A DNA stretch of 64,000 nucleotides from contig JBGTHP010000003.1 in NCBI GenBank assembly GCA_041746105.1, positions 124,001-188,000 on the forward strand. Reading direction: 5' to 3'. The position numbers and the translations under genes are program-made. The notes beneath the pieces are model-generated. The model did not search any database. It was not told the origin of the DNA and was given only the letters and a program-made list of their open reading frames with translations. Below are positions 8,662 to 17,202 of this stretch, piece by piece; the first letter of the stretch is position 1, and every line of letters starts with the position of its first letter. Source of the DNA: JBFHRE01 sp041746105. Lineage in GTDB: Bacteria > Actinomycetota > Acidimicrobiia > Spongiisociales > ZC4RG35.

Positions 8662-9693
8662 ATGTCGCAACCTGTCATTGAGGTTTTCGATCAAGCGTTC
8701 CCCTGGAGCGGGCTCGACCCCTTCATCTTCACCGTTCATCACACTGACGAATATCCGGCGGGCAACGGTGAACTCGGACCAGCGGTTTCGCTGAGTGGTC
8801 GCAGGCTGGGAATGGACTTCTCGTATCTTGACGGCTGGAGCATGTACCACGGCGACAGGGTTCCCGGATTCCCGGAACATCCACATCGCGGGTTCGAGAC
8901 GGTGACGGTCGTCCGGCGAGGTTACGTCGACCACTCGGATTCTCTAGGCGCCACGGCTCGGTACGGCGAAGGTGACGTCCAGTGGCTGACCGCCGGTGCC
9001 GGCATCGTCCACGCCGAGATGTTCCCGCTGATCGATACCGAGCGCGACAACCCTCTCGAGTTGTTCCAGATCTGGCTCAACCTCCCGCCTGCTTCGAAGA
9101 TGGTTCCTGCCCATTTCTCGATGTTGTGGTCAGAGGAAATCCCGACGATCGCGGTGGCCCCCGGCGTGTTGGTCGATGTCGTGGCGGGAGAATTGGACGG
9201 GGTGATCGGTCCACCGGGACCTCCCGACTCCTGGGCGTCGCACCTCGACGCCGAGTTGTCGATATGGGTGATCGAGATGATGCCCGACTCTGTTTGGGAG
9301 ATGCCGGCCGGCCGGCCGGGGCTGAATCGGATGCTCCACGTTGCGTCCGGGGCCGAAATCCGGGTGGGTGGGCAAGCGCTCGATGACACCAAAGGTGTAC
9401 GGCTGAATTCCGATGTTGCGGTCACGATCGAAACCGGAGGCGGGCCGGCGAGTTTCTTGATGCTGCAGGGGCGGCCCATCGGAGCTCCTGTCATCCAGAT
9501 GGGCCCGTTCGTGATGAACTCTGCCGACGAGATCCAGGCCGCCATCGACGACTATCGATCTACCGGTTTTGGCGGTTGGCCCTGGTCTACGCGGAGTCCG
9601 GTCCATCCACCGTCGGCGGGGCGATTTGCCCTTCATGCCGATGGCAGGGTGGAGCATCGGGATCGTATCGACGTTGGCAGACGCCAAGGCTGA
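8662..9693 (+). CDS. Pirin family protein
   Basis: This 343-residue bicupin of the pirin family is probably cytoplasmic and binds iron. The N-terminal cupin shows the metal-ligand pattern HPHRGFETVT (His73, His75) and GIVHAEMFP (His117, Glu119), the same spacing as in characterised pirins. The second cupin spans about residues 190-290. AAGGAG lies 10 bases before the ATG. Some bacterial pirins have quercetinase activity and others regulate metabolic enzymes, so function cannot be assigned here. The protein is slightly longer than usual, with an extra C-terminal tail. It appears monocistronic. Confidence 0.88.
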   Translation: MSQPVIEVFDQAFPWSGLDPFIFTVHHTDEYPAGNGELGPAVSLSGRRLGMDFSYLDGWSMYHGDRVPGFPEHPHRGFETVTVVRRGYVDHSDSLGATARYGEGDVQWLTAGAGIVHAEMFPLIDTERDNPLELFQIWLNLPPASKMVPAHFSMLWSEEIPTIAVAPGVLVDVVAGELDGVIGPPGPPDSWASHLDAELSIWVIEMMPDSVWEMPAGRPGLNRMLHVASGAEIRVGGQALDDTKGVRLNSDVAVTIETGGGPASFLMLQGRPIGAPVIQMGPFVMNSADEIQAAIDDYRSTGFGGWPWSTRSPVHPPSAGRFALHADGRVEHRDRIDVGRRQG

Positions 9694-9720
9694 GTGGTCA
9701 ACGGTCCGGGTCTACCGCAC

Positions 9721-10260
9721 TCAGCCGACCGGGTTTTTGTCTGGTGAATTCACAGGTTCGGCCACGAGACCGCCGCCTCTGACAGTCGCTCCGATCGCGA
9801 TTCCGGCCGAGATCAACACCAGATTCTTGATGATGTACTGGCCCTCCAACGTCGGAACCAAGGGCGCATGTCTCCAAGTGAGTTCGGGGAAGATCACCAA
9901 TGGGGTGATCGTGCCCGCCATCTGACCGAACAAGAGGAGGAGGACGAGTCTCAACGCCTTCCCGGTCACGAGGCCGAGGCCGATGACCGTCTCCAGAACC
10001 GCCAGCATGAGGCGGGCGGTGTCACCTTTGATCAAGCCCAACGTGAGGACTTCAACGGTGTCGGTGGCCAATCGATCGGCAGGGCTCAGCCCAGCGGTGA
10101 ACTTCAGGACACCAAACCACAGGAACACCAGGCCGATCGATATCCGAAGCAATGCGACGCCGTGCGCCGCCATCCACGCGGTCAACATCCGATCCAAGTG
10201 CGCCCACTTCGGCCCAAACGCCCTCCGACCGTCAATGCCTCGATCCGATGTCACGGCCAA
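9721..10260 (-). CDS. DoxX-like integral membrane protein
   Basis: This 179-residue protein has about four transmembrane helices. The first contains LLRISIGLVFLWFGVLKF (residues 37-54), typical of the DoxX/DUF417-like group, and the others lie near 95-120 and 145-160. The N-terminal 35 residues are polar and probably cytoplasmic. The gene is convergent with the pirin gene (27 bases between stops) and divergent from the CPBP protease. DoxX-like proteins are linked to thiol/redox stress in other actinobacteria; nothing in this sequence shows a specific role. Confidence 0.72.
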   Translation of the reverse strand: MAVTSDRGIDGRRAFGPKWAHLDRMLTAWMAAHGVALLRISIGLVFLWFGVLKFTAGLSPADRLATDTVEVLTLGLIKGDTARLMLAVLETVIGLGLVTGKALRLVLLLLFGQMAGTITPLVIFPELTWRHAPLVPTLEGQYIIKNLVLISAGIAIGATVRGGGLVAEPVNSPDKNPVG

Positions 10261-10298
10261 AGGCTAAAAACGTTTTGTCGAAATGACGAGTTGTCGTC

Positions 10299-10315
10299 GC
10301 GGGGTGTAGCCCCGC
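10299..10315. other. Short GC-rich hairpin in the divergent DoxX/CPBP spacer
   Basis: GCGGGG (10299-10304) and CCCCGC (10310-10315) are separated by the loop TGTAG. The hairpin lies in the 70-80-base spacer between two divergent genes. It might be an operator or a leader structure of the minus-strand gene; position is the only support. Confidence 0.3.
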
Positions 10316-10327
10316 CGGTTCGTGTCC

Positions 10328-10333
10328 TATCGT
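10328..10333 (+). promoter_or_regulatory. Possible -10 element of a leaderless CPBP protease mRNA
   Basis: TATCGT is followed by 7 bases and then GTG (10341), and no ribosome site is visible. In actinobacteria this spacing often marks a leaderless transcript that begins at the start codon. The assignment is inferential. Confidence 0.35.
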
Positions 10334-10340
10334 GCCTTTT

Positions 10341-11183
10341 GTGGCAGTTGACATGGCTCACTCGTCGGGTGGCTCTGGCGGTGCCGGACCGAACCCTGGA
10401 ATCATTATGGGTCTCACCTTCCCTGTTGTCTTCGGCCTGCTGGGGTTGGTAGGTCTTCTTCAGGTTCTGATCGGAGATCTCGCGGCATCGGCGATTGGTG
10501 TGGCCATTGGTTTGGTTGTGCTGGTTTTGATGGAGCGGTTCGACATCGGATCCGATCCTGGGTTGCGAAGTTTCCGCAGCGGGTCGGTGGTGGCTGGAGT
10601 TCTCGGGGGCCTGGCGTTGGCGAGCGCTGTGACCGCCTTCATCTGGGCGCTCGGCTTCATCCAGTTCTCGGCTCGGTCCGGTACCGATGGAAAGATCGTC
10701 GTCGTGATGATTTCGGTTCTGCTTGCTGCGTTGTTCGAGGAGATCTTGTTTCGTTCGATCTGTTTTTTTGGCATCGAACCGGTTGTGGGTTCGTGGCTCA
10801 CTCTTGCGACCTCGGCCGTCGTGTTCGGGGGCGTCCATGCATTCAACCCCGGCGCCGGTCTTGTTTCTACGGTCGCGATCGTTCTAACCGCCGGACTGCT
10901 TCTCGGCGCGGTGTTCCTGTTGACGCGGAGTCTGTGGGTGGTGACTGGTGTTCATTTCGGTTGGAACGCATGCATTGGGTTATTGGGCCTCGGCGTGTCT
11001 GGTTCGGCACGAGACGGAGCATTGTTCACCGCAGCGGTCGACGGCCCGTCCCTCTTGACCGGCGGCGCATTTGGCCCTGAGGCATCGGTCGTCACGATTG
11101 TGGTGGTCGGCGGTGCCGGTGTCCTTGCCGTGTCGAGGGCGCGTGCCGGAGCCGGTATCACCCCCCCGTTGTGGTCCCGGTGA
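10341..11183 (+). CDS. CPBP family intramembrane metalloprotease
   Basis: This roughly 280-residue polytopic membrane protein of the CPBP (Abi/Rce1-like) family carries the three family motifs: FEEILFR (Glu-Glu near residue 133, Arg 138), FGGVHAFNPG (His near 166) and VHFGWN (His near 205, Asn 209). These form the glutamate/histidine active site in the membrane. About eight hydrophobic segments are visible. In-frame starts at 10332 (GTG), 10341 (GTG) and 10353 (ATG) are possible; none has a ribosome site, and 10341 fits a leaderless transcript. The substrate is unknown; the family processes prenylated or bacteriocin-like peptides in other systems. Confidence 0.85.
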   Translation: MAVDMAHSSGGSGGAGPNPGIIMGLTFPVVFGLLGLVGLLQVLIGDLAASAIGVAIGLVVLVLMERFDIGSDPGLRSFRSGSVVAGVLGGLALASAVTAFIWALGFIQFSARSGTDGKIVVVMISVLLAALFEEILFRSICFFGIEPVVGSWLTLATSAVVFGGVHAFNPGAGLVSTVAIVLTAGLLLGAVFLLTRSLWVVTGVHFGWNACIGLLGLGVSGSARDGALFTAAVDGPSLLTGGAFGPEASVVTIVVVGGAGVLAVSRARAGAGITPPLWSR

Positions 11184-11195
11184 TCGGGGCGGGTT

Positions 11196-12830
11196 TCAGC
11201 CCCGGATCACCTTGGAGACCGTTCCACCGAGCGACACGACGTACAACTCTCCGAATCCATCCGTTCCAAATGACGTGAGCGACCCAACCGAGAACGGCCA
11301 GTTCTTGGCGTCGGCAATCCCTCCGGTGTATCGGAAGGAGCGGATGAACCCGCTACAGAAATCACCGTAGAAATAATGGCCTGTCAGCTCGGGGATCGCA
11401 CTACCGCGGTAAACGTAGCCACCGGTGATCGAACAGCCCTCTGAATGGGTGTACTCCGTCACCGGAAGCACGAGGCCGGCAGAATTGCAGTTACTCGACC
11501 CGAAGCACAATGACCCTTCCATGATCGACCAGCCGAGATTTGCTCCTGCTTCGTAGATGGAAATGACATCAACTTCTTCACGAGCGCCCTGCCCTACGTC
11601 GGCGATGTAGAAACGATCTCCATCCACCGCGAAGCGCCAAGGATTTCGCACTCCGTATGCCAGAAGGCTGGTCTGGCCGGAGTCGACGTCGATCGCCGTG
11701 ATGGTCGCCAGAAGGGTTTCTGGCCGTTGACCGTGATTGAAGGTGTCTCCTCCTCCGCCTCCATCGCCAAGGCCAACGTAGAGATCGCCGTCCGGTCCAA
11801 ACGCGATCATCCCGCCGTTGTGATTGGAGGCGGGTTGGTCGACAAACAGGAGCGGCCGGGCAGAGGTCGCATCGGCGAGCGCGGGATCGCCGGAAACGGC
11901 ATATTCGACGACCCGGGAGTCGCCATTCTTGTCGGTGTAGGAGACGAAGAAGCGGCCGTTCGAGGCGTACCCGGGGTGGAACGCCATGCCGAGCAGCCCC
12001 CCCTCTCCCGCCGTCCCCACCAGGCCAGTGATGTCCAGGAATGGTTGTGCCAGCACCGCACCCTGCTGCAAGATTTTTATCTTCCCCGCCCGTTCGATGA
12101 CAAACAACCGGCTATCTCCGGCCGGTGTGTCTACAAACATGGGTGAATCGAGCCCGGTGGCGACCGGCTGCAGGGCAAGCGTGAGATTCTGGACAGAGGG
12201 GCGCGGGGGAGGTGGGATCAGCTGTAGCGCAAACGCGCGAGCCAAAAACGAAGCCATTTCAGCTCGGCTGACGGCGCCAAGCGGACAATATCGGAGCGGG
12301 TTGGTTGCGCAGCCGGTGGTTATTCCCATTTCAAGGAGACGGGCGGCGTAACCGGCGTACCAGGAGTCCGAGGGGACGTCGGTGAATGCGTCTGTGGAAT
12401 TCGATTCCGACTCGTTCAGCGCCCTGATCAGGAATGCGGCCATCTCGGCCCTGGTCACGAGCCCATTGGGATTGAACTGTCCATTGCCGACGCCGTTGCT
12501 GATTCCGAGATTGGCGATTCTCTCCACCGACGCCGAATAGAAGGGCCCAGACGGCACATCGGAAAACAGACCCTGATATGCACCTGTGGTTTCTCCCAGT
12601 GCCCTGACCAAAAAGACGGCCATTTCTCCTCGCGTCACCGGAGCCGCCGGACAAAAGCGGTCTCCGACAGGGTCACACCCGGTTGTGATCGAAGCAGCAA
12701 AAATCGCCTCGATTGCACCCTCGTGGGGTGATCCGTCATCGTCGATGAATGTGCCGCCAGGACCGAGAGCGGCTCCGGCGGCCAGAGCCGGCACCATCAA
12801 CATGGCAAGGATTGGAATCCAGCGCTTCAA
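11196..12830 (-). CDS. Secreted SLH-like repeat protein fused to a PQQ-type sugar dehydrogenase beta-propeller
   Basis: This secreted two-part protein has a signal peptide (about residues 1-22) followed by three SLH-like repeats (about 25-200). Each repeat contains an ITxGC or ISNG core and a TRAEMAxFLxRAL motif, and two also have a paired Cys (FCP or YCP). After a Pro-rich linker comes a six-blade propeller of the glucose/sorbosone dehydrogenase family, with ASNHNGGMIAFGPDGDLYVG, LGDGGGGGD and YGVRNPWRFAVD. The repeats probably attach the enzyme to the cell surface. The frame is open from 12875, but TTG 12830 has a GGGGGA site and gives a proper signal sequence. Oxidation of sugars by this propeller is inferred from the family; PQQ binding is not proven. 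The gene is convergent with the CPBP gene. Confidence 0.85.
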   Translation of the reverse strand: MKRWIPILAMLMVPALAAGAALGPGGTFIDDDGSPHEGAIEAIFAASITTGCDPVGDRFCPAAPVTRGEMAVFLVRALGETTGAYQGLFSDVPSGPFYSASVERIANLGISNGVGNGQFNPNGLVTRAEMAAFLIRALNESESNSTDAFTDVPSDSWYAGYAARLLEMGITTGCATNPLRYCPLGAVSRAEMASFLARAFALQLIPPPPRPSVQNLTLALQPVATGLDSPMFVDTPAGDSRLFVIERAGKIKILQQGAVLAQPFLDITGLVGTAGEGGLLGMAFHPGYASNGRFFVSYTDKNGDSRVVEYAVSGDPALADATSARPLLFVDQPASNHNGGMIAFGPDGDLYVGLGDGGGGGDTFNHGQRPETLLATITAIDVDSGQTSLLAYGVRNPWRFAVDGDRFYIADVGQGAREEVDVISIYEAGANLGWSIMEGSLCFGSSNCNSAGLVLPVTEYTHSEGCSITGGYVYRGSAIPELTGHYFYGDFCSGFIRSFRYTGGIADAKNWPFSVGSLTSFGTDGFGELYVVSLGGTVSKVIRG

Positions 12831-12988
12831 CGTTTCCCCCGAATCTCGATTGAACACAAAACTAGCTCCTCCCACCGATCAATCGGTGCAGCCGTTCGAG
12901 GCATGAGCCGCCTGCCGCCACCCACAGAACCCGGAACTTCCGACGCGCGGACGCCAGTTCATCTATGTTTCTTGGAAGGAAACGATCA

Positions 12989-13372
12989 ATGCAAGTGCGG
13001 ACCATCGACGAGTTGTTGGAGGAGGCGCGGAGTCTCCTGGTCAGAGTCGACCCTTCCCAGCTTGATGCCGCGGTTGCCGCCGGCGCCCTCCTCGTCGACA
13101 TCCGACCATGGGAACAACGTGCCAGGGACGGCTCGATGCCGGGCGCAATTCAAGTCGACCGCAATGTGCTCGAGTGGAGGCTGACTCCGAGCTGTCCTCA
13201 TCGGCTCCCGGAGGTGGATGAGGCCAGGACGGTCATCGTGATCTGCAACGAGGGATATAGCTCCAGCCTGGCGGCGGCCGAACTCCAGAGCCTCGGCCTG
13301 GCGGGCGCAACCGACCTGATTGGCGGATTCCAGGGCTGGCTCGCATGGAAGGCGCAGTCAGCAGAGGTTTGA
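12989..13372 (+). CDS. Rhodanese-like domain protein
   Basis: This 127-residue single-domain rhodanese is probably a cytoplasmic sulfurtransferase. It has the N-terminal LLVDIRPWEQR segment (the first rhodanese motif) and the active-site loop VICNEGYSSS with catalytic Cys 86. The loop is six residues, as in thiosulfate or polysulfide sulfurtransferases. The C-terminus shows the usual GGFQGWLAWK motif. An upstream in-frame ATG (12965) exists, but ATG 12989 follows GGAAGGAAA at good spacing. It lies 45 bases before the FAD oxidase gene and may share its transcript. Confidence 0.88.
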   Translation: MQVRTIDELLEEARSLLVRVDPSQLDAAVAAGALLVDIRPWEQRARDGSMPGAIQVDRNVLEWRLTPSCPHRLPEVDEARTVIVICNEGYSSSLAAAELQSLGLAGATDLIGGFQGWLAWKAQSAEV

Positions 13373-13417
13373 TTCCAGCAGCGCAGATCGGGCAGGCGGC
13401 CGGTTAACGTCGCAAGC

Positions 13418-14626
13418 GTGACTCGTTGGACCAACTGGGTAGGCAATCAGAGTTTCGAACCCCGCCAGTCGATCAGCGCAGCGACCGAGGAAGACGTTCT
13501 GAATGCGGTGCGGCGCGCGTTTGATGAAGGTGTGGGGATTCGCACCGCGGGGACGGGTCATTCGTTCACGCCGATCGTCGCGACCGATGGATACTTGCTC
13601 GACACCGAGGCGATGCGAGGTGTGATCGATGTAGACCCGGTCAAGAGACTGGTGAAGGCGCTTCCCAAGACCACCATCGGCGACTTCGGCGAGCCGCTTT
13701 GGACACAAGGGCTGGCCCTCGCCAACCAGGGCGACATCGACACCCAGGCCATCGCCGGGGCGATCGCAACCGCCACACACGGTTCCGGAATGAAACATCC
13801 GTGTTTTTCTGCAACGCTCGAGGCTGCTCGAATCGTCGACGGTTCTGGCAATCTCGTCGAAGTAACTCGAGAGAACCCTGATGAGCTCGCCGCGCTTCAG
13901 ACTTCGATTGGCCTACTCGGGATCATGACCGAGGTGACGATCAGGGCGGTCCCCGCCTATAACCTCCATGCACGGACAGACGTCCTCCCCTTCGATCGTG
14001 TGATGGAGTCTTTCGAGACGGATGTCGACGAGTACCGGCATTACGGGTTGTTCTGGATGCCGACCGACGAGTCGGCCAAGCTCTACAACCTCAAGGAGGC
14101 AGGGGCCGACCATTGCGTTGTCAAACGGTATCGGGAGGTGCCGGCGGACACACCCGCCCACGGGTTGGCCGAAAACGAACGAGTGGGACGGTCCTATCAC
14201 ATCTACCCGATGGTGTACGACCCGAACTTTCACGAGGTCGAGTACTTCCTTCCGATCGGCGAGGCGCGTCCGATCCTCGAAGAAATGCGCAAATTGATGT
14301 TGAGATGGCTTCCGCTGAGTATCTACCCGTTGGAGGTGCGAGTGGTGGCGGCGGACAACTCCTGGATGAGTCCCAACTACCAACAGGACAACCTCGTCAT
14401 CTCGATCTCGGGACAACCAGGAACGGAATACTGGCCGTACCTCCGCGCCTGCGACAGCCTTTTTGCGGAGTTCCGAGGGAGGCCTCACTGGGGCAAGCTC
14501 CATTTCATGACGCCGGATCGGGTGGCGCGTTTGTTTCCTCGTTACGACGACTTCGTGGCGATGCGCAGGAAGTTCGATCCAAAAGGGACGTTTCTGAACG
14601 ATCACACCAGGGAGCTCTTTGCCTGA
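13418..14626 (+). CDS. FAD-linked D-arabinono-1,4-lactone / gulonolactone oxidase family protein
   Basis: This 402-residue oxidase of the aldonolactone oxidase (VAO) family has an N-terminal FAD-binding domain with GTGHSFTPI, whose His 48 is the usual covalent flavin site. TATHGSG follows near residue 125. The C-terminal ALO domain ends with HWGKLH and FDPKGTFLNDH, both family signatures. It starts with GTG. Members oxidise sugar lactones or alditols with oxygen. Nearby sugar genes make a sugar-acid substrate plausible, but the exact one is unknown. Its stop lies 2 bases from the stop of the convergent methyltransferase gene. Confidence 0.87.
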   Translation: MTRWTNWVGNQSFEPRQSISAATEEDVLNAVRRAFDEGVGIRTAGTGHSFTPIVATDGYLLDTEAMRGVIDVDPVKRLVKALPKTTIGDFGEPLWTQGLALANQGDIDTQAIAGAIATATHGSGMKHPCFSATLEAARIVDGSGNLVEVTRENPDELAALQTSIGLLGIMTEVTIRAVPAYNLHARTDVLPFDRVMESFETDVDEYRHYGLFWMPTDESAKLYNLKEAGADHCVVKRYREVPADTPAHGLAENERVGRSYHIYPMVYDPNFHEVEYFLPIGEARPILEEMRKLMLRWLPLSIYPLEVRVVAADNSWMSPNYQQDNLVISISGQPGTEYWPYLRACDSLFAEFRGRPHWGKLHFMTPDRVARLFPRYDDFVAMRRKFDPKGTFLNDHTRELFA

Positions 14627-14628
14627 GT

Positions 14629-15804
14629 TCAAACAGGCGGCGAGTCGATCCCGGTTAGGTCGGCCACGACGCCGAGGTGTTCCATCATGCCGCTGATCTC
14701 GGTGTTGTAGATCGGATTCATGGACACGATCAACTCGACACCGCTTCCGGCAAGGGCGTCAGGTGGCATGACTCGCATTCCCGACCCCGGCAAAAAAGCA
14801 TGGTGTTTGGATGGATTGATGTCGACGACCGTTGAGATAGGCATGTCCTCGAGGTGGCCGAGACCCGAGAGGAAACCGACCGTTTTGCTGCTGGCTCCCC
14901 ACAGGGCCACCTTCCGACCGGCGCCGCCAAGACGCTCCAACGCTTCTCTCCACCGGCTGAGAGAATCAGCCGCATTCGTCTGAAACGACCGGCTGAGGTC
15001 CACGACCGATCGCGGGTCCAAGTGCGGGCGAGGCGGATGTTGGTGGGTAGCCTCGACCAGCAGGTATTGATCCCCGTAATCGAGCCGCAGATCGGCGATT
15101 CCCAGGCCAGAGGACGTGATGAGATTGGAAAGCGAAACATCGGTGAAATAGGAACAGTGCTCGTAATAGACATCCCAGAAGGCACCGTCCGCCAGGATGC
15201 GGCGGCTGTCGGGCAGCTCCAAGAAGAGAACAGACCCAGGGGTGTGGCTCGTCGACCGAGCCAGCCATCCCATGAATTCCGCGGTGTTGGCGACATGTTC
15301 GAGGGTATGACGGCAAGCGATCAATGGAGCCGTGAGGTGGGTCTTGGACTCATCGAAGTAATCGGTCAAGACCGATAAGCGGGCCGAGTCGACAGGGTCG
15401 ACCCTCCCGGCGATATAGGCGGGATCGATTCCAACCCCGGTCGCTCCAACGGACGCACAGAACAAAGCGAGCCACTCTGCCTTGCCGCAACCGACTTCGA
15501 ACACGGATTTTCCGGCGAGCCCATGACTGGAAGCAAGTCTCTCGATAGTGCGGCGGGCGAATTGTTGGAAGGTGGGAGACGCCGCCTGGCTCTCCTCGTA
15601 CGGCATCGAATAGTCGACGAGGCGAGGATCGAAGGCGTGGTTGTGGATGAACCCACATGCCTGACACACCACAAGGTCGATCGAGCCGGTGGCGAAGTTG
15701 CGGGCCGAATCCAGATCGGTGAGAAGGACACAGGAACTCACCGGCACGTTGGATGCGGTGTAGAAACTTTCCAGCTCCGTGCCGCCACAAGACGGGCACG
15801 TCAC
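14629..15804 (-). CDS. Class I SAM-dependent C-methyltransferase (NDP-sugar type)
   Basis: This roughly 391-residue protein has an N-terminal zinc-binding module (CPSCGG and later CQACGF), a central SAM domain with motif I VFEVGCGKAEWLALF near residue 110, and a C-terminal Rossmann-like domain containing KVALWGASSKTVGFL. This three-part layout is that of NDP-hexose C-methyltransferases such as those making branched deoxysugars. A start at 15855 is possible, but GTG 15804 overlaps the PIG-L stop by GTGA and starts right before the zinc motif, as usual for the family. It is the last gene of the five-gene operon from 19441. The substrate is inferred to be the keto-sugar made by that operon. Confidence 0.78.
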   Translation of the reverse strand: MTCPSCGGTELESFYTASNVPVSSCVLLTDLDSARNFATGSIDLVVCQACGFIHNHAFDPRLVDYSMPYEESQAASPTFQQFARRTIERLASSHGLAGKSVFEVGCGKAEWLALFCASVGATGVGIDPAYIAGRVDPVDSARLSVLTDYFDESKTHLTAPLIACRHTLEHVANTAEFMGWLARSTSHTPGSVLFLELPDSRRILADGAFWDVYYEHCSYFTDVSLSNLITSSGLGIADLRLDYGDQYLLVEATHQHPPRPHLDPRSVVDLSRSFQTNAADSLSRWREALERLGGAGRKVALWGASSKTVGFLSGLGHLEDMPISTVVDINPSKHHAFLPGSGMRVMPPDALAGSGVELIVSMNPIYNTEISGMMEHLGVVADLTGIDSPPV

Positions 15805-16430
15805 CGCAAGGTCACCGTGCGGCACACGAATGCCTCGGCCGAGGGCGTGTTGCATTGGACACCTCTCAAGGCCATCACTCCTGCAAAAACCGCCCGCCCA
15901 TACCAGCCACGGTGTTGCTGGCTGGGAAAATGCCCATCGAGATGCGCCAGCTTCGACTCGACCTCGCCTGGATCCAGAGGCACAAAAACGTTGGGAGTGG
16001 GTGGATCCGCTTCGTACTTCGGTATCTCGTACTCGAATATCGGTGTTTCGCGATAGAGCTGGTGGGCCATCTCGGCCAGGAAGCGGTGGTCCTGGTGGGC
16101 GTCGCCGAGGTTGGGCGCCAAAACCAGGTCGGGCCGAAAACCGTCGGTGGCCGCCCGCAGCTGATCCTTGGCCTCACCCGGCCGGTCATACGGCAGGTGA
16201 CCGTCACGGTGGTCGAGGCACACCACTTCGGTCGGTTTGCCGCACAGATCGGCGGCGCTCGCCTTGGCCTCCGACCATCTCGTTTCGTCTCCGGTCATCA
16301 CCACGAAGAGCACATTGGCGCCGTTCCTGGCCAACCTCGCGACAAGGGCCCCGCCGCCGATCTCGACATCGTCGGCGTGTGCGCTCAGGCAAAGCACTCT
16401 TTTCGGTGTGGGGTCGATGACAAATGCCAC
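15801..16430 (-). CDS. PIG-L family deacetylase
   Basis: This 209-residue zinc-dependent deacetylase of the PIG-L/LmbE family has motif LSAHADDVEIGGG near residue 12 (the AHxDDxE metal site) and a second metal motif DAHQDHR near 110. The frame is open upstream, but GTG 16430 begins one base after the stop of the cytidylyltransferase gene and gives normal length. PIG-L enzymes remove acetyl groups from N-acetyl sugars or related N-acyl compounds. Set between a nucleotidyltransferase and two methyltransferases, it probably exposes an amine on a sugar nucleotide or a glycan precursor. That substrate is inference. Confidence 0.85.
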   Translation of the reverse strand: MAFVIDPTPKRVLCLSAHADDVEIGGGALVARLARNGANVLFVVMTGDETRWSEAKASAADLCGKPTEVVCLDHRDGHLPYDRPGEAKDQLRAATDGFRPDLVLAPNLGDAHQDHRFLAEMAHQLYRETPIFEYEIPKYEADPPTPNVFVPLDPGEVESKLAHLDGHFPSQQHRGWYGRAVFAGVMALRGVQCNTPSAEAFVCRTVTLR

Positions 16431-16431
16431 G

Positions 16432-17202
16432 TCAGTCCCAGAGCACCCAGGGAGCTTTGTCGGATTGGTACAACTCCTCGAGAAACTGCTTCTCTTTGAA
16501 GGTGTCCATCGGCGACCAAAAACCTTCGAACCTGTTGGCAGCGAGGTCTCCGGATTGGAGCAGACGTGCGAACGGTTCCGACAGAAGATCCTCACCGGGC
16601 TCGATTGCGTCAAAAACCTTCTGATTGAAAACGAAGTACCCGGCATTGAGCCATAGGTCGGCATCGCCGATCGGACCCACGCTGGTGACCCGGTCGGCCC
16701 CGTTGAGGGTTATCACGTGATAACTCTGCGGGGGCCTAACGGCCAGGAACGAGGCCGTCGCTCCGGACTCTTTGAAATGGTCGACGTGGGCGTTGAGATC
16801 GAGGTCCGTCAGTCCGTCGGCGTAGTTCGCGAGGAAGACCTCGTCCTCACCGATGTGGGCTTTCACCCGGCGCAGACGTTCACCGATCTGGGTGTTGAGA
16901 CCGGTGTCGACAAAAGTGATGCTCCAGTCGTCGATGTCCGAACTCAGAAGCACCTTGTCCCGTCCGCCGTCGCGGAGAACGAAATCGTTCGACATCTCTT
17001 CTTGGTATTCGAGGAAAAAACGCTTGACGGTGTCGGCGCGGTAGCCGAGACAGAGGATGAATTCGGTATGTCCGAAGTGTGCGTAGTACTTCATTACGTG
17101 CCAGAGGATTGGGCGGAAACCGATTGGGACCATGGGTTTCGGCACTTCCGAATAGTCGCGGATCCGCAGACCCTGGCCACCGCAGAACAGGACGACCTTC
17201 AC
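16432..17202 (-). CDS. rfbF: Glucose-1-phosphate cytidylyltransferase-like sugar nucleotidyltransferase
   Basis: The protein activates a sugar 1-phosphate with CTP or a related nucleotide. The signature VVLFCGGQGLRIRDYSEVPK near the N-terminus and VPIGFRPILWHVMKYYAHFG match RfbF. The full length is 256 residues from GTG 17202, close to RfbF's 257. GTG 17202 overlaps the stop of the upstream methyltransferase gene (GTGA). The classical position GTRLRE-E is replaced by GLRIRDYSE, so nucleotide preference should be treated as probable rather than certain. No CDP-glucose 4,6-dehydratase (RfbG) or RfbH is seen in the window; the SDR encoded at 18431-19441 may take part instead. Confidence 0.82.
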   Translation of the reverse strand: MKVVLFCGGQGLRIRDYSEVPKPMVPIGFRPILWHVMKYYAHFGHTEFILCLGYRADTVKRFFLEYQEEMSNDFVLRDGGRDKVLLSSDIDDWSITFVDTGLNTQIGERLRRVKAHIGEDEVFLANYADGLTDLDLNAHVDHFKESGATASFLAVRPPQSYHVITLNGADRVTSVGPIGDADLWLNAGYFVFNQKVFDAIEPGEDLLSEPFARLLQSGDLAANRFEGFWSPMDTFKEKQFLEELYQSDKAPWVLWD